From Burkholderia pyrrocinia (GTDB lineage: Bacteria > Pseudomonadota > Gammaproteobacteria > Burkholderiales > Burkholderiaceae), in assembly GCF_001028665.1 (NCBI RefSeq), contig NZ_CP011505.1:620001-684000 (forward strand): a stretch of DNA of 64,000 bases, in the 5' to 3' direction. Positions within the stretch are counted from its first letter, which is position 1. The number at the start of each line of letters is the position of its first letter. The position numbers and the translations under genes are program-made. Positions 33,612 to 43,391 of this stretch are shown piece after piece. Below the pieces are notes generated by a model. It did not search any database. It had not been told where the DNA came from and worked only from the letters and a program-made list of their open reading frames with translations.

Positions 33612-33740
33612 ACGAAACCGAGACGCGCGGCCTCGCGCATCGCAACGGGATCATTCACGACGACGGTTTCGTCGAGCGCGCCCGCGATCTCGATACTGTT
33701 CGCATTCCGTAACATCCAGTCACGACCTCGCCCCGTGCGC
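33612..33740 (-). pseudogene. Relic of a LysR effector domain
   Basis: The minus-strand frame reads DWMLRNANSIEIAGALDETV, then VNDPVAMREAARLGF, which matches the loop and second lobe of many LysR effector domains (usual text: NDPxAMxxAALxGxGVA). It stops being LysR-like exactly where the truncated inverted-repeat element begins. No helix-turn-helix part is found upstream. From 33741 to 34031 I see nothing recognisable. Confidence 0.45.
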
Positions 33741-34031
33741 GGCGAGTGCTTGGCGATGCCGTTGCTGGCAGTGGGTCCTGAAGGATCGGCCGGCGGCGGC
33801 CGGCCGGATATCCGAAAAACTGCCGCCCTCCGCCCCCGTCCCTGCTCGTACCCCAACCGAACGGCTGGCCATCGCGGGCGGGAAACCGGTGACGGGGCGG
33901 GCCCGTCAGCCTGCTCCGAACGCTGCTGACCGGGCTGTATGGAAAGGCGTACGATGAAGAAATCATCGAACGCCAGGCTCATCCGCGCCGCGCTTGAGTG
34001 TGTAACGTCTCCCCAGTCAGGAGGTCTTGCC

Positions 34032-34388
34032 ATGATCCAGTATCGCACCGAGCCCGATTCCCCTGTCATCGAAATTTCCGTCGAAGGCAAAATCACCGAC
34101 CACGAACTGCGCGAGGCCATCGAGCGCATGCGTGGCGATCTCGAGCTGAACGGCAAGACCCGCGTGCTCGAACGCATCGAGCATTTCACCGGCATCGAGC
34201 CGAAGGCGCTGTGGACCGACATAACGCTCGGCGTTCCCGTGAGTCGCAAGGTCACGCGCGCCGCCGTGGTGGCCGATGCAGGCTGGATCCGAGCGTCGAT
34301 ACATCTGGCGCGGTTCTTTACGAAGGCCGAAGTCAAGGTATTCCACGTCGACGAGCTGGAGCAGGCGCGCGTCTGGATCAACACCTGA
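34032..34388 (+). CDS. SpoIIAA-like (STAS-fold) protein
   Basis: This 118-residue protein starts MIQYRTEPDSPVIEISVEGKITDHELREAI with AGGAGG upstream, then LERIEHFTGIEPKALW and a C-terminal RFFTKAEVKVFHVDELEQARVWI. The pattern matches the SpoIIAA-like family (formerly DUF3478), a STAS/CRAL-TRIO-like fold thought to bind lipids or partners. It is stand-alone. The next 290 bases hold no gene I can recognise. Confidence 0.85.
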   Translation: MIQYRTEPDSPVIEISVEGKITDHELREAIERMRGDLELNGKTRVLERIEHFTGIEPKALWTDITLGVPVSRKVTRAAVVADAGWIRASIHLARFFTKAEVKVFHVDELEQARVWINT

Positions 34389-34679
34389 ACGCCACCAGGC
34401 GAATTTCGTAGCAGTCCGGACGCACGTCCGAGCGCGATTGACCGTAGGCGGTCCGTAAGCGACGCCTGTTGGATCGGTATGCACGGAATCGGAATGCGTC
34501 TTCCCGGGATGACGAATGATTCTTTACGGAATACTTACCGTCAACCGTAGCGTCCCGAGGACCGTTCATACGTTGCAAAGCGGCTTTCTCCCGGCGGCGC
34601 GTTCAGCGTACGCCGGTTCCTGTTCGAATCCATGCTGGCTCTTTCTCGGCAAGACCAGCGCAATCATTATCGGACCCAT

Positions 34680-35948
34680 ATGGCATTTCGCCTGTCCTTG
34701 CGAGCAGCAGCCACGATTCCCGTTCTTAGCATCGTGATGCTCGGCGGGTGCACTGCCGCGACGCAGCACCATACCGACGCGACCGGTACGTATCAGTCAC
34801 ACACCGACGCACATCCGAAGCCTGCGCCCGGCGCCCGCGTGGCCGGCGCACCTTTTGTCCACCCCGGCCTGCTGCATACGGAGAGCGATTTCACGCGCAT
34901 GCGCGTGAACGTCGCCGCGCGGCGGCAGCCGTGGTTCGACGGCTGGCAACGCCTGGTTGCCAACCGGCATGCATCGCTCGACTGGAAGCCGAATCCGCAG
35001 CCGGCCATCTATCGCGGACGCAACCCCGACCACGCAGAGAATTACGCCACGCTCTTCAACGATGCCGCTGCGGCCTACGCGCTTGCGCTTCGATGGAAGA
35101 TCACCGGCGACGACGCCTACGCGCAACACGCCATAGACGTCCTGAATGCGTGGTCGCGCACGCTGACGACGATCGATGGCAGTTCCGACAAGTTCCTGGC
35201 TTCCGGTATTTACGGCTACCAGCTGGCGAACGCCGGCGAAATCCTGCGCACGTCCCCGCAGTGGCGCGCCGACGATTTCCGGCGCTTCCAGTCGATGATG
35301 CTGGGCGTGTTCTATCCGATGAACCACGACTTCCTGACGCGCCACAACGGCGCAAGGATCGACCACTACTGGGCTAACTGGGATCTCGCAAACATGGCAT
35401 CCATGCTGGCGATCGGGGTCCTGACCGACCGTCACGACATCTATGCCGAAGCGGTCGACTATTTCAGGCATGGCGCCGGCAACGGTTCAATCGAACACGT
35501 GGTGTGGAAGCTGTATCCGGATGGGCTGGGTCAGGTGCAGGAAAGCGGGCGAGACCAGGGGCATACCATGCTCGATATCGCGCTGCTCGGGCCGTTCTGC
35601 CAGATGGCCTGGAGCCAGGGGGACGATCTGTACGGATATGACGACAACCGGTTCCTGCGCGGAGCGGAATACGCCGCCCGATACAACCTCGGGAAGGACG
35701 TGCCTTACACGCAATACACGAACAGCGACGTCACGCAGCCCGTCATCTCGCCGGGTTCACGCGGTGACGGGCGTCCGATCTGGGCACTCGTCTACAACCA
35801 TTACGTCGTGCTCAAGGGGCTCTCCGCGCCGGACGTCGAGGCTTATGCCCGCAAGGTCGCGCCGGAAGGCGGCGGTGGCGACTACGGTCCCAACAGCGGC
35901 GGCTTCGATCAGCTCGGATATGGGACGTTGACATATACGCTCAAATGA
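34680..35948 (+). CDS. Alginate-lyase-like (PF05426) lipoprotein
   Basis: This 422-residue protein has a lipoprotein signal peptide: MAFRLSLRAAATIPVLSIVM then LGGC as lipobox, so it should be anchored in the outer membrane or periplasm. The (alpha/alpha) toroid domain begins FVHPGLLHTESDFTRMRVNV and includes ATLFNDAAAAYALALRWKITGD, SGIYGYQLANAGEI, HYWANWDLANMASMLAIGVL and VQESGRDQGHTMLDIALL. The ATG at 34680 is chosen because it starts the signal; an ATG 16 codons upstream is open. It probably degrades a uronic-acid-containing polysaccharide. The substrate is not certain, because the usual NNHSYW motif of AlgL is not intact. Confidence 0.83.
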   Translation: MAFRLSLRAAATIPVLSIVMLGGCTAATQHHTDATGTYQSHTDAHPKPAPGARVAGAPFVHPGLLHTESDFTRMRVNVAARRQPWFDGWQRLVANRHASLDWKPNPQPAIYRGRNPDHAENYATLFNDAAAAYALALRWKITGDDAYAQHAIDVLNAWSRTLTTIDGSSDKFLASGIYGYQLANAGEILRTSPQWRADDFRRFQSMMLGVFYPMNHDFLTRHNGARIDHYWANWDLANMASMLAIGVLTDRHDIYAEAVDYFRHGAGNGSIEHVVWKLYPDGLGQVQESGRDQGHTMLDIALLGPFCQMAWSQGDDLYGYDDNRFLRGAEYAARYNLGKDVPYTQYTNSDVTQPVISPGSRGDGRPIWALVYNHYVVLKGLSAPDVEAYARKVAPEGGGGDYGPNSGGFDQLGYGTLTYTLK

Positions 35949-36009
35949 CGGCCAGCGGGCCGCAAACCGCCAGCGCTGGAACAGCGCCGGCGTGACTCAT
36001 TCCCACGGA

Positions 36010-37455
36010 TCAGGGCTGACGTTTGCCGCGGCCACCAGCGGGCTTGCCAGCCGGCTTGCGTGAACCCGCGGCCGACTTGCCGGCGGGTTTGCTGCGTGGC
36101 TTCTGCACGCCGAATGGGTTACCGCTGGACAAACCTGCGCCTTTACCTGCGGCTACTGCGCGCTGCGCCGCAGGCTTGCGTTTGTTTTCGCCGCCTTGCG
36201 GGCGCGGCTTTTTGCCGGGCACCTGCGTGGCGCCCGACGCAGCTTGCGGCACTTTGGGCTTCTTCGGCTTTTTGGGCTTCTTGACGATCTGGCCCGTTGC
36301 GCTGGTTTCCGGCACGCGGTGTTCGGCTTCAAAACCCGGCTCTTCTTCACGGGGCAGCGTTTGCCGGATCAGCGCTTCGATCGCGGCCAGTTGCGGCGCT
36401 TCGTCGGCACACACGAGGGACACCGCCACGCCGCTGGCGCCCGCGCGGCCGGTACGGCCGATACGGTGCACATAGTCTTGCGCCACGATCGGCAGATCGA
36501 CGTTGATCACCAGCGGCAGATCGTCGATATCCAGCCCGCGCGCAGCCACATCGGTGGCGACCAGCATATTGACTTCGCCCGTCTTGAAGCGCTCCAGCGC
36601 ACGCAGGCGCGCGGGTTGCGGTTTGTCGCCGTGGATGGTGTCGATCGCATAGCCCGCTTCATCCAGCATGGCCGCCAGGTAATCCACGCCTTTGCGGGTT
36701 TTGACGAACACCAGCGCGTGCTCCCAGTTGTTCTCGGCCACGAGGTGCATGAAGAGGTCGGGCTTGTTCCTTTTATCCACCGTCACCACCCACTGCTTGA
36801 TCTTGCTGGCCGTGACATTGGGCGGGCTGACGCTGATATTGACCGGGCCGCGCAGAATGCCCGCCGCCATCGTGCGGATATCGTCGGTAAACGTGGCGGA
36901 GAACAGCAGAGTCTGGCGCTGGGTGGGCAACGCAGCAAAGACAGCATTGAGTTCGCGCGCAAAGCCGAGATCCAGCATGCGGTCGGCTTCATCCAGCACC
37001 AGCGTTTGTACCTGATCGAACTGCACTGCGTTCTGGCGATTGAGATCCAGCAAACGGCCCGGCGTGGCAACGAGCACATCCACGCCCTTGCGCAACTTCA
37101 TCATCTGCGGGTTGATGCTCACACCGCCGTAGGCGGCCAGAAATCGCAAGTCGAGGCCTTTGCCGTAATCGACAAAGCTTTGCAGCACCTGTTCAGCCAG
37201 CTCACGCGTGGGCACCAGCACCAGAACGCGCACGCGGTTGCTGGACACCGCCGGCCCGTGTTGCACCAGCCGCTGCAACAGGGGAAGCGCGAAACCCGCC
37301 GTCTTGCCGGTGCCGGTCTGTGCCGCGGCCATGACGTCCTTGCCGCTGAGCACTGCAGGAATCGCCTTGGCCTGCACCGGCGTGGGTGTCTGGTAATTGC
37401 GGTCCTGCACATTACGCAGCAGGGGATCGATCAGGCCAAGCGAGGCAAAAGACAT
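36010..37455 (-). CDS. DEAD-box ATP-dependent RNA helicase, RhlE type
   Basis: This 481-residue helicase starts MSFASLGLIDPLLRNVQDRNYQTPTPVQAKAIP. All motifs are present: AQTGTGKT, PTRELA, TPGRLLD, DEAD (VLDEADRMLD), SATF, ARGLDI and HRIGRTGRAG. A Lys/Pro/Ala-rich basic tail of about 100 residues follows, as in RhlE proteins acting on rRNA. Codon and base use look somewhat less GC-biased than in its neighbours, and it borders an aldo/keto reductase relic, so it may have been inserted. No cold-shock element was identified. Confidence 0.93.
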   Translation of the reverse strand: MSFASLGLIDPLLRNVQDRNYQTPTPVQAKAIPAVLSGKDVMAAAQTGTGKTAGFALPLLQRLVQHGPAVSSNRVRVLVLVPTRELAEQVLQSFVDYGKGLDLRFLAAYGGVSINPQMMKLRKGVDVLVATPGRLLDLNRQNAVQFDQVQTLVLDEADRMLDLGFARELNAVFAALPTQRQTLLFSATFTDDIRTMAAGILRGPVNISVSPPNVTASKIKQWVVTVDKRNKPDLFMHLVAENNWEHALVFVKTRKGVDYLAAMLDEAGYAIDTIHGDKPQPARLRALERFKTGEVNMLVATDVAARGLDIDDLPLVINVDLPIVAQDYVHRIGRTGRAGASGVAVSLVCADEAPQLAAIEALIRQTLPREEEPGFEAEHRVPETSATGQIVKKPKKPKKPKVPQAASGATQVPGKKPRPQGGENKRKPAAQRAVAAGKGAGLSSGNPFGVQKPRSKPAGKSAAGSRKPAGKPAGGRGKRQP

Positions 37456-37473
37456 GGGGGCATTCCGGGCTAA

Positions 37474-37809
<336 letters not shown>

Positions 37810-37935
37810 TACGCGATCGGGGGGCGTCCGGCCAATCAAGCCGGCCGCCCCTTCGCCGAAAGTGGTAACGCGCATGCGTCGGGTTCGCTGCGCTCGGTCG
37901 TCAGGCCTTAAAACTCGTCAACCTCTCTACGGCGC

Positions 37936-38250
37936 TTATCGTGTCGCCGCCAAGGAATCCTGCCCTGCCCGCGTCTTGCCCACTCGGACGAAATCGGAAA
38001 TGTTCAGAGGGACCGTATCCGCCTTGGCACTCGAGCGCGTCTTCCTGGCGGCACCCAGGATCGGCCCCAGGTGTTCATAAAAGCACTCGAGCTGTCGCGC
38101 ATCGGACGCCAGTCGCTCGAGATCGAGCGCCCTCTCAAGAACCATCCGCGCAATATGAAAGCGCTGAAGGCCGCGCCCCACGCGAACCTGGAAGACCACA
38201 CCATCGCTGTTGTGCGGCACTCCTGCCCAAACAAGCGAACCGCTGTCCAT
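37936..38250 (-). CDS. Small unknown protein, possibly DUF1488-like
   Basis: This 104-residue soluble protein starts MDSGSLVWAGVPHNSDGVVF with GGAGG before the ATG. It contains VVFQVRVGRGLQRFHIARMV and RQLECFYEHLGPILGAARKT. The order (a strand pair, a helix ending in Cys-Phe, a helix with I..A) resembles DUF1488 proteins, but I am not sure. It diverges from two other small genes to its right. Confidence 0.6.
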   Translation of the reverse strand: MDSGSLVWAGVPHNSDGVVFQVRVGRGLQRFHIARMVLERALDLERLASDARQLECFYEHLGPILGAARKTRSSAKADTVPLNISDFVRVGKTRAGQDSLAATR

Positions 38251-38453
38251 GACGCCTCCGAAGAATCACAATCGTCACATCAATATGCCAGCAAGCTCTC
38301 ACGGCGCATATCGGTATTTCAAAATTGTGACGCTTGGCGCATCGGAACTTTTACAGCAACTCGTATATTGCGGCGCAGCAAAAATGCCCGTAGACTGAGT
38401 TCGCACCTTCGATGTAGTTGCCCCGCAGTCGCCCCATGACGGGAGAGCACGCC

Positions 38454-38669
38454 ATGACGACTTCTTCACCCGCACCGAGCCAGGCGCCCCCCGCCCTCCA
38501 CGTATTCGAACAAGATGGGGGTTGGCATTGGGGCATCACGGTTCCTCGCTCCACGGGAAGCGGCTTCAAACTGATCGCATTCAGCGAGCACGTCTTTTCC
38601 GCTGAAGACACTGCCCAGCGCGACGGCGATCGAGCGTTGGCCTCCATCGCGGCAAGTGACGGGAACTGA
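38454..38669 (+). CDS. Small hypothetical protein
   Basis: This 71-residue soluble protein starts MTTSSPAPSQAPPALHVFEQ, with GGGAGAG upstream of the ATG. The middle reads GWHWGITVPRSTGSGFKLIAF and the end is acidic-alanine. I do not recognise a family. It precedes another small gene by 42 bases and could be co-transcribed with it. Confidence 0.6.
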   Translation: MTTSSPAPSQAPPALHVFEQDGGWHWGITVPRSTGSGFKLIAFSEHVFSAEDTAQRDGDRALASIAASDGN

Positions 38670-38711
38670 GCGTTTCCGGCAGTTGCACGCACCTTGAGTT
38701 TTCACATCCAG

Positions 38712-39026
38712 ATGCAATACTCCTATCACCCTCCGATGCGAGACCACTCACCGCACGCCATGACGGACCTCGCCACTCGTCTGACATGCCCGATCGTCTG
38801 CGACGATCTGAGCCTGTCGTTCTCTGCCTATGGCACCGGTTGGGGGTACGTTGCGATCAAGCTCCCGTCCGACATCATTCGAGACAAGCTCGGCGCAGAC
38901 ACGGCGACACCCGAGCAGTTGCTCACTGCATTTGAAAGCAATCGCGAGAAGATCACGGTCGCGGTCAACCGACATGCATTGCCGAACGACGGCCGCCACA
39001 TCCAGCTCGACAAATCAGACTTCTAG
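38712..39026 (+). CDS. Small protein, possibly DUF1488-like
   Basis: This protein is up to 104 residues long. The body LTCPIVCDDLSLSFSAYGTGWGYVAIKLPSDIIRD, then TPEQLLTAFESNREKITVAV and a closing LDKSDF fits the DUF1488 outline (strand-strand-helix, NREKI motif, terminal acidic-Phe). Three ATGs (38712, 38736, 38760) are possible and none has a strong ribosome site. The pstS gene follows 51 bases later with its own AGGAGG, so read-through from here into pstS is possible. Confidence 0.55.
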   Translation: MQYSYHPPMRDHSPHAMTDLATRLTCPIVCDDLSLSFSAYGTGWGYVAIKLPSDIIRDKLGADTATPEQLLTAFESNREKITVAVNRHALPNDGRHIQLDKSDF

Positions 39027-39077
39027 ATCGAAACCAGCGTGTGGGCCCGCATGCCGACCGTAGACAGGAGGTAACAC

Positions 39078-40103
39078 ATGAACATCCGGATCCTGGTTCC
39101 CTGCGCCCTCGCGCTTGTTGCCCTCTCCGCTCGAGCTGCCGATATCACCGGTGCAGGGAGTACGTTTGCCACGCCGATTTACACAAAATGGGCCGAAGCG
39201 TACAAGAAGGCGGGCGGCGGCAAGGTCAACTATCAAGGCATCGGTTCGTCGGGTGGTTTGAAGCAGATCAACGCGAAGACGATCGATTTTGCCGGTTCGG
39301 ACGCGCCGCTGAAGGATGACGAGCTCGCGAAGGCAGGCCTGTTCCAGTTCCCGACGGTGATCGGCGGCGTGGTGCCGGTCGTCAATGTGCCGGGCGTGAA
39401 GTCAGGCGAGCTGACGCTGTCGGGCCCGGTGCTCGGCGACATCTACCTCGGCAAGATCAAGAAGTGGAACGACCCGGCGATCGCCGCACTGAACCCGAAG
39501 GTCAAGCTGCCGGATGCGGACATCGCCGTCGTTCGCCGCGCCGATGGCTCGGGCACGAGCTTCATCTGGACGAACTACCTGTCGAAGGTCAACGGCGAGT
39601 GGAAGTCGAAGGTCGGCGAAGGCACGACGGTCAACTGGCCGACGGGCACCGGCGGCAAGGGCAACGACGGCGTCGCAGCCTTCGTGCAGCGCCTGCCGGG
39701 CGCGATCGGCTACGTCGAGTGGGCGTACGCGAAGAAGAACAACATGACCTACACCGCGCTGAAGAACTCGACGGGCACGGTGGTCGAGCCGAAGACGGAA
39801 ACGTTCAAGGCCGCTGCCGCCGGCGCGAACTGGTCGAAGTCGTTCTACCAGATCCTGACGGACGAGCCGGGCAAGGACGCATGGCCCGTCGTCGGCGCGA
39901 CGTTCGTGCTGCTGTACGCGAAGCAGGAGAAGCCGGAACAGGGCGCGGAAACGCTGAAGTTCTTCGACTGGGCATTCCGCAATGGCAACCAGGCCGCCAC
40001 GGATCTCGATTACATCTCGCTTCCGGATCCGGTCGTGTCCGAAATCCGCAAGCAATGGAAAGCGAAAATCAAGGACGCCTCCGGTAAAGCGCTGACGGAT
40101 TGA
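39078..40103 (+). CDS. pstS: Phosphate ABC transporter substrate-binding protein PstS (orphan copy)
   Basis: This 341-residue periplasmic protein has a signal peptide ending ARAA before [19 protein letters not shown]. Phosphate-binding motifs are all present: [29 protein letters not shown] and [19 protein letters not shown]. It starts after AGGAGG. No pstC, pstA, pstB or phoU gene is nearby, so it must work with a transporter encoded elsewhere, or serve as a surplus high-affinity scavenging protein. No clear pho box was seen in the 51 bases upstream. Confidence 0.93.
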   Translation: MNIRILVPCALALVALSARAADITGAGSTFATPIYTKWAEAYKKAGGGKVNYQGIGSSGGLKQINAKTIDFAGSDAPLKDDELAKAGLFQFPTVIGGVVPVVNVPGVKSGELTLSGPVLGDIYLGKIKKWNDPAIAALNPKVKLPDADIAVVRRADGSGTSFIWTNYLSKVNGEWKSKVGEGTTVNWPTGTGGKGNDGVAAFVQRLPGAIGYVEWAYAKKNNMTYTALKNSTGTVVEPKTETFKAAAAGANWSKSFYQILTDEPGKDAWPVVGATFVLLYAKQEKPEQGAETLKFFDWAFRNGNQAATDLDYISLPDPVVSEIRKQWKAKIKDASGKALTD

Positions 40104-40344
40104 GCGCGTTGGGCGGGATGCGATGTCGACCTGATATGTCGCGTGGCGAAACGAAAGCGTCTGTTCAAGAATCCTTCCCCGATTTCCGTTATGGCCAGCA
40201 GCGGCCGATCCAGTCGAGCAAGCGCCGAAATCCAGCCGATCTTGGCCTTGCCTCGGTACCGGCACAGCGCTTGCGCCGTCGCGGCAGCCGTAATTTAGGT
40301 TTGGTAGGCTGCACGGCTTGATCCTTGACGTTCTCGCCGAGTTT

Positions 40345-41250
40345 ATGACTACTGCACAATCGGACAACGCTTCTTCCGAGTTCATTCCGGCCGACGTGAG
40401 GCAGAGTGTCGTCACCCAAACATTGCCATTCGCGCAGATCGGCATCAGTCGGCTGAAGTCGGCGCGGAGAAATATGGGCCGGACCGCGCCCTATGACCTC
40501 GAAGACGCCGATCTCATCGTGTTGCAATTGCGCGCTTTCGGCGAACAGGAATTGTGGCTTGACGGACGCGCCGCTCGCTTCGTCCCCTACCAGGCCGGGA
40601 CCGTGACGATTCACGACCTCGACCGCAGGTGGGTGGCGGATCTGAAGGGGGCGTTTGATTGCATCCACTTCCATCTGCCTCGCCGAACGCTGGAGGAGAC
40701 GGCCGATGAAATCGGCGGCCGGCGACGACCGCAGCTTTATTTGCCGCCGCACTTGAGTGAAACCGACCCGATCATTCATCACCTCGGACAATCATTGCTG
40801 CCCGCGTTGGCGCAGCCCGAATATGCGTCGCAACTCTTCATCGACCATGTCGCGCTCGCTTTCCAGGCGCATATCGCACATCAGTACGGCGGCATCGGCG
40901 CACAGCAGGAAAAGCAGACCGGCAAACTCACGCCGTGGCAGGAGCGGCAGGCAAAAGGGCTTCTGTTCGAACACCTCAACGGAAAAATTTCGCTTGTCGA
41001 TGTGGCGAAAGCCTGCGGTATGTCCCGCAGCCATTTCGTCAAATCCTTTCATCAGACCACGGGACTGCCCCCGCATCGCTGGCTGATCAATCAACGCGTA
41101 GAGCTGGCAAAAAAGTACCTGCGCACGTCCCCCATGCCGCTGAACATGATCTCGGATTTGTGTGGCTTTGCGGACCCAAGCCACTTCACGAGGACATTCA
41201 CGCGCCTGACCGGCGTCACACCTCGTCAATGGCGCGCGGACAACCGTTGA
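40345..41250 (+). CDS. AraC/XylS-family transcriptional regulator
   Basis: This 301-residue protein starts MTTAQSDNASS. The N-terminal 190 residues are a sensing domain. The C-terminal 100 carry two helix-turn-helices: KISLVDVAKACGMSRSHFVKSFHQTTGLPPHRWLINQRVELAKKYL and the second one in MISDLCGFADPSHFTRTFTRLTGVTPRQWRA. Target genes are not obvious; the preceding pstS and the following convergent gene are both possible. The inducer is unknown. Confidence 0.9.
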   Translation: MTTAQSDNASSEFIPADVRQSVVTQTLPFAQIGISRLKSARRNMGRTAPYDLEDADLIVLQLRAFGEQELWLDGRAARFVPYQAGTVTIHDLDRRWVADLKGAFDCIHFHLPRRTLEETADEIGGRRRPQLYLPPHLSETDPIIHHLGQSLLPALAQPEYASQLFIDHVALAFQAHIAHQYGGIGAQQEKQTGKLTPWQERQAKGLLFEHLNGKISLVDVAKACGMSRSHFVKSFHQTTGLPPHRWLINQRVELAKKYLRTSPMPLNMISDLCGFADPSHFTRTFTRLTGVTPRQWRADNR

Positions 41251-41412
41251 TTGAGCACCGCGGTGCTGCTGCGATGCTTTGCAGGTTCGTTTTCAGGACA
41301 TGACGCAACAGAAACCGACGTTCGAACCGGCACGGCAAGGGGCCGTTCCGGGCCGGCCGCGGGCTTTGTGTGATTGACGCAACTGCCCGCGCCAACTCTG
41401 TCGCAAGGCAAC

Positions 41413-41438
41413 TGTCAGTGCCCCAAAGGCCACTGACA
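41413..41438. terminator. Hairpin between convergent genes
   Basis: TGTCAGTG and CACTGACA form a perfect 8-bp stem around a 10-base loop with further GC pairing. It lies between the AraC gene (plus) and the unknown gene (minus). There is no strong T-run on either side, so it may be a weak or factor-assisted terminator. Confidence 0.4.
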
Positions 41439-41478
41439 ACTCAGCCACCGCCGACGGCCTGCTTACCGTCGACTTCGG

Positions 41479-42282
41479 TCAGGGCTTCACATCCCCTTGC
41501 CTGGCGCCCATGGCCGCAGCAATGCGGCTTTGTGCAGCGACGAGTTGGTCATCCGTGGTCGCCACCAGCCACAGACGCGCCTGCTCCTCGATCTGGCGGT
41601 TGTGGTCCTTCAACGGACCCATCGTGGCAGCGGCCTTCCAGACCACTGGGCCGATTCGGCTTTTCCTGCCCGACGGCGCGCCTACCAGCAGGCAGTATGG
41701 TCCCAGCGGAAGCGATACAAACGGGAGTGCCGGACTGGCACGCACGCGCCAGTCAATGAAGGGCGTGTCTCCGATCAGCAACGGCATGGGCAAGCCGTAA
41801 AGCACACTGAAATCGTAAAGCGCCAGTTGCTCCCGCATGCCGACGTAAATACGCCGGATGTCGGCGACAACCGCGGCGCGGATCTCGTCATCGAACATCG
41901 GTTCCTGCGCGTAGCGGGCAAAGGCCTTTCGAGCCTCCGATTGATATGCGCTGAACAGGCCAATCTCCACGCAATCCTGCACGGCGCGCTGTACATCCGC
42001 TACGGAACCGGCTTCCTCTGGCTTACCCAACTGAGCAGCCCGCAAAAACCGGGCAAGTCCTGCGTCGTGGATCGCAGGACGGTCCGCGGATGCATCGTCT
42101 TCAGCGCCGTTGCCAAGGGGCACGTAGACATATTCCTCGGCTGCGAAATGCGATTTCTTGCCTTCATCGAACTTGATTTCGCCATCGACGCAGTCCAGAT
42201 AGCGCGTCCCGATTCGGCCGTGCTCCCAAACCCAATTTTTCAGGAACGGACGTAGCGGATGCAAGCTCTCGTGATCGGTCAT
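41479..42282 (-). CDS. Hypothetical protein of the accessory patch
   Basis: This 267-residue soluble protein starts MTDHESLHPLRPFLKNWVWE with GGAGG before the ATG. It contains EYVYVPLGNGAED, YGLPMPLLIGDTPFIDWRVR and ALPFVSLPLGPYCLLVGAPSG. The last resembles the part of DUF4238-type proteins where a target position is displayed, but the match is weak. The body is mixed alpha-beta with no signal peptide. Lower GC and unusual codons fit acquired DNA. Confidence 0.7.
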   Translation of the reverse strand: MTDHESLHPLRPFLKNWVWEHGRIGTRYLDCVDGEIKFDEGKKSHFAAEEYVYVPLGNGAEDDASADRPAIHDAGLARFLRAAQLGKPEEAGSVADVQRAVQDCVEIGLFSAYQSEARKAFARYAQEPMFDDEIRAAVVADIRRIYVGMREQLALYDFSVLYGLPMPLLIGDTPFIDWRVRASPALPFVSLPLGPYCLLVGAPSGRKSRIGPVVWKAAATMGPLKDHNRQIEEQARLWLVATTDDQLVAAQSRIAAAMGARQGDVKP

Positions 42283-42426
42283 TGAATCCTCCAGGTTGCC
42301 CAGTATAGTTCCAAGTTGCCGATTGTCCCGTGGAGGACATGGCGATCGATCAAACCAATGGGTCAGCCCTTTCCGATCAGCCGAGCGGAGGCCGGCGAGC
42401 TCAGCAGCGACCGGCACGACAGGCGA

Positions 42427-42490
42427 CACTCCGATGATGCAGCAGTACCTGAAGCCCGCCTGACAAGGCATAACTGCAAAAGCCACGCCA
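42427..42490 (+). repeat. Partial copy (A) of the mutS-leader repeat
   Basis: ATGATGCAGCAGTACCTG at 42434-42451 is identical to the end of the mutS-like leader in copies B, C and D. It is followed, as in B and C, by a CTGACAAGG-type segment and ACGCCAAG. The upstream half (promoter and first 14 codons) is missing. The downstream half supplies the AAGGAG ribosome site of the cupin gene. Confidence 0.7.
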
Positions 42491-42503
42491 AGGAGAACCA
42501 CCG

Positions 42504-42986
42504 ATGAACCGCCCCGATTTCATCAAGCATTGGACTGAGCTCGAAGAACCGGATGCGCATTGTTATCGCGGCGATACCGAGCCCATGGCGCTGGACGCGC
42601 CGCTCTCCGCCGCGCTCGGCATTACACGTATCGGTATTCATCACGTGAGGCTTCTGCCGGGCCGGCGGACGTCATATCCGCATGCCGAAAGTACCGAGCA
42701 GGAGTTCGTGTACGTGCTCGAGGGCAAGCCCGATGTCTGGATCGACGGCGTGCTTCACCCCATTGCCGAAGGAGACTCCGTCGCGTTTCCTGCGGGCACC
42801 GGAATCTGCCACACCTTCATCAACAATACGCAGGACGAAGTCAGGCTGATGGTGATCGGCGAACGTCCGCGCGACGACAACCGGATTCGCTACCCGCTCA
42901 ACCAGGCGTATGAACTTACCCGCGCGGACCGCTGGGTAGACTGGCCCGACAGACCGCTCGGGGACCATAACGGGATGCCGGACTAA
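42504..42986 (+). CDS. Cupin-domain protein
   Basis: This 160-residue protein starts MNRPDFIKHWTELEEPDAHC with AAGGAG upstream. A single cupin barrel has motif 1 around IHHVRLLPGRRTSYPHAESTEQEFVYVLEGKP (with H and E metal-type ligands) and motif 2 around PAGTGICHTFINNT. The end is polar and Arg/Asp-rich. Such proteins may be isomerases, dioxygenases or simple binding proteins; the substrate is unknown. The gene lies between repeat copies A and B. Confidence 0.85.
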   Translation: MNRPDFIKHWTELEEPDAHCYRGDTEPMALDAPLSAALGITRIGIHHVRLLPGRRTSYPHAESTEQEFVYVLEGKPDVWIDGVLHPIAEGDSVAFPAGTGICHTFINNTQDEVRLMVIGERPRDDNRIRYPLNQAYELTRADRWVDWPDRPLGDHNGMPD

Positions 42987-43084
42987 CGCTTGCGCGGAGG
43001 ATCGCAGTGGTTGACGACTTGCCGGATCGAACCTGCGTTTCGATAGCCGGTATCCGAGCGTAGCCAACGCTCGAATGTCCACCT

Positions 43085-43325
43085 GAGAGCATTGGCGAAC
43101 GGCCACATGTGACCAGCGGCCGCCGTTCCTGATCACCGGCAACTGGCCGCACGGCGTACCTCGCGCTTGAATGTCCGGACCGTGGGTAAACTCGGGCGAC
43201 CAAAGCAACTTCCCCCGGTCACATGAGCACGCAACCCACCGACGTACCTGCTAACGTCACCCCAATGATGCAGCAGTACCTGCGCCTTGCCTGACAAGGA
43301 TCAGCCCGAAAAGCTACGCCAAGAC
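43085..43325 (+). repeat. mutS-leader repeat copy B
   Basis: A 98-base core (43185-43282) is identical to copy D and 12 bases different from copy C. It contains an ATG at 43223 that encodes MSTQPTDVPANVTPMMQQYL, the expected N-terminus of a beta-proteobacterial MutS, then RLA and a stop. Weaker similarity to the other copies extends about 45-100 bases upstream (ACTGGCC, CGGCG). Downstream it shares CTGACAAGG and TACGCCAAGACCTACGC with copy C. There is no MutS body. Confidence 0.8.
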
Positions 43326-43391
43326 CTACGCTCACCCTTTTCAGAATCTGTCGTTAGCCGAAAAGGGCATGGCATCGAACGTGTCACAATC

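Noticed and set aside
40104..40344. A transposase remnant between pstS and the AraC gene
   Set aside because: A minus-strand frame ends in a short basic sequence that loosely resembles transposase tails, but it is too short and lacks any motif.
43223..43294. A real 23-residue peptide gene in the mutS-leader repeat
   Set aside because: It matches the beginning of MutS and stops just after the shared part. It is better explained as a gene fragment than as a functional small gene.
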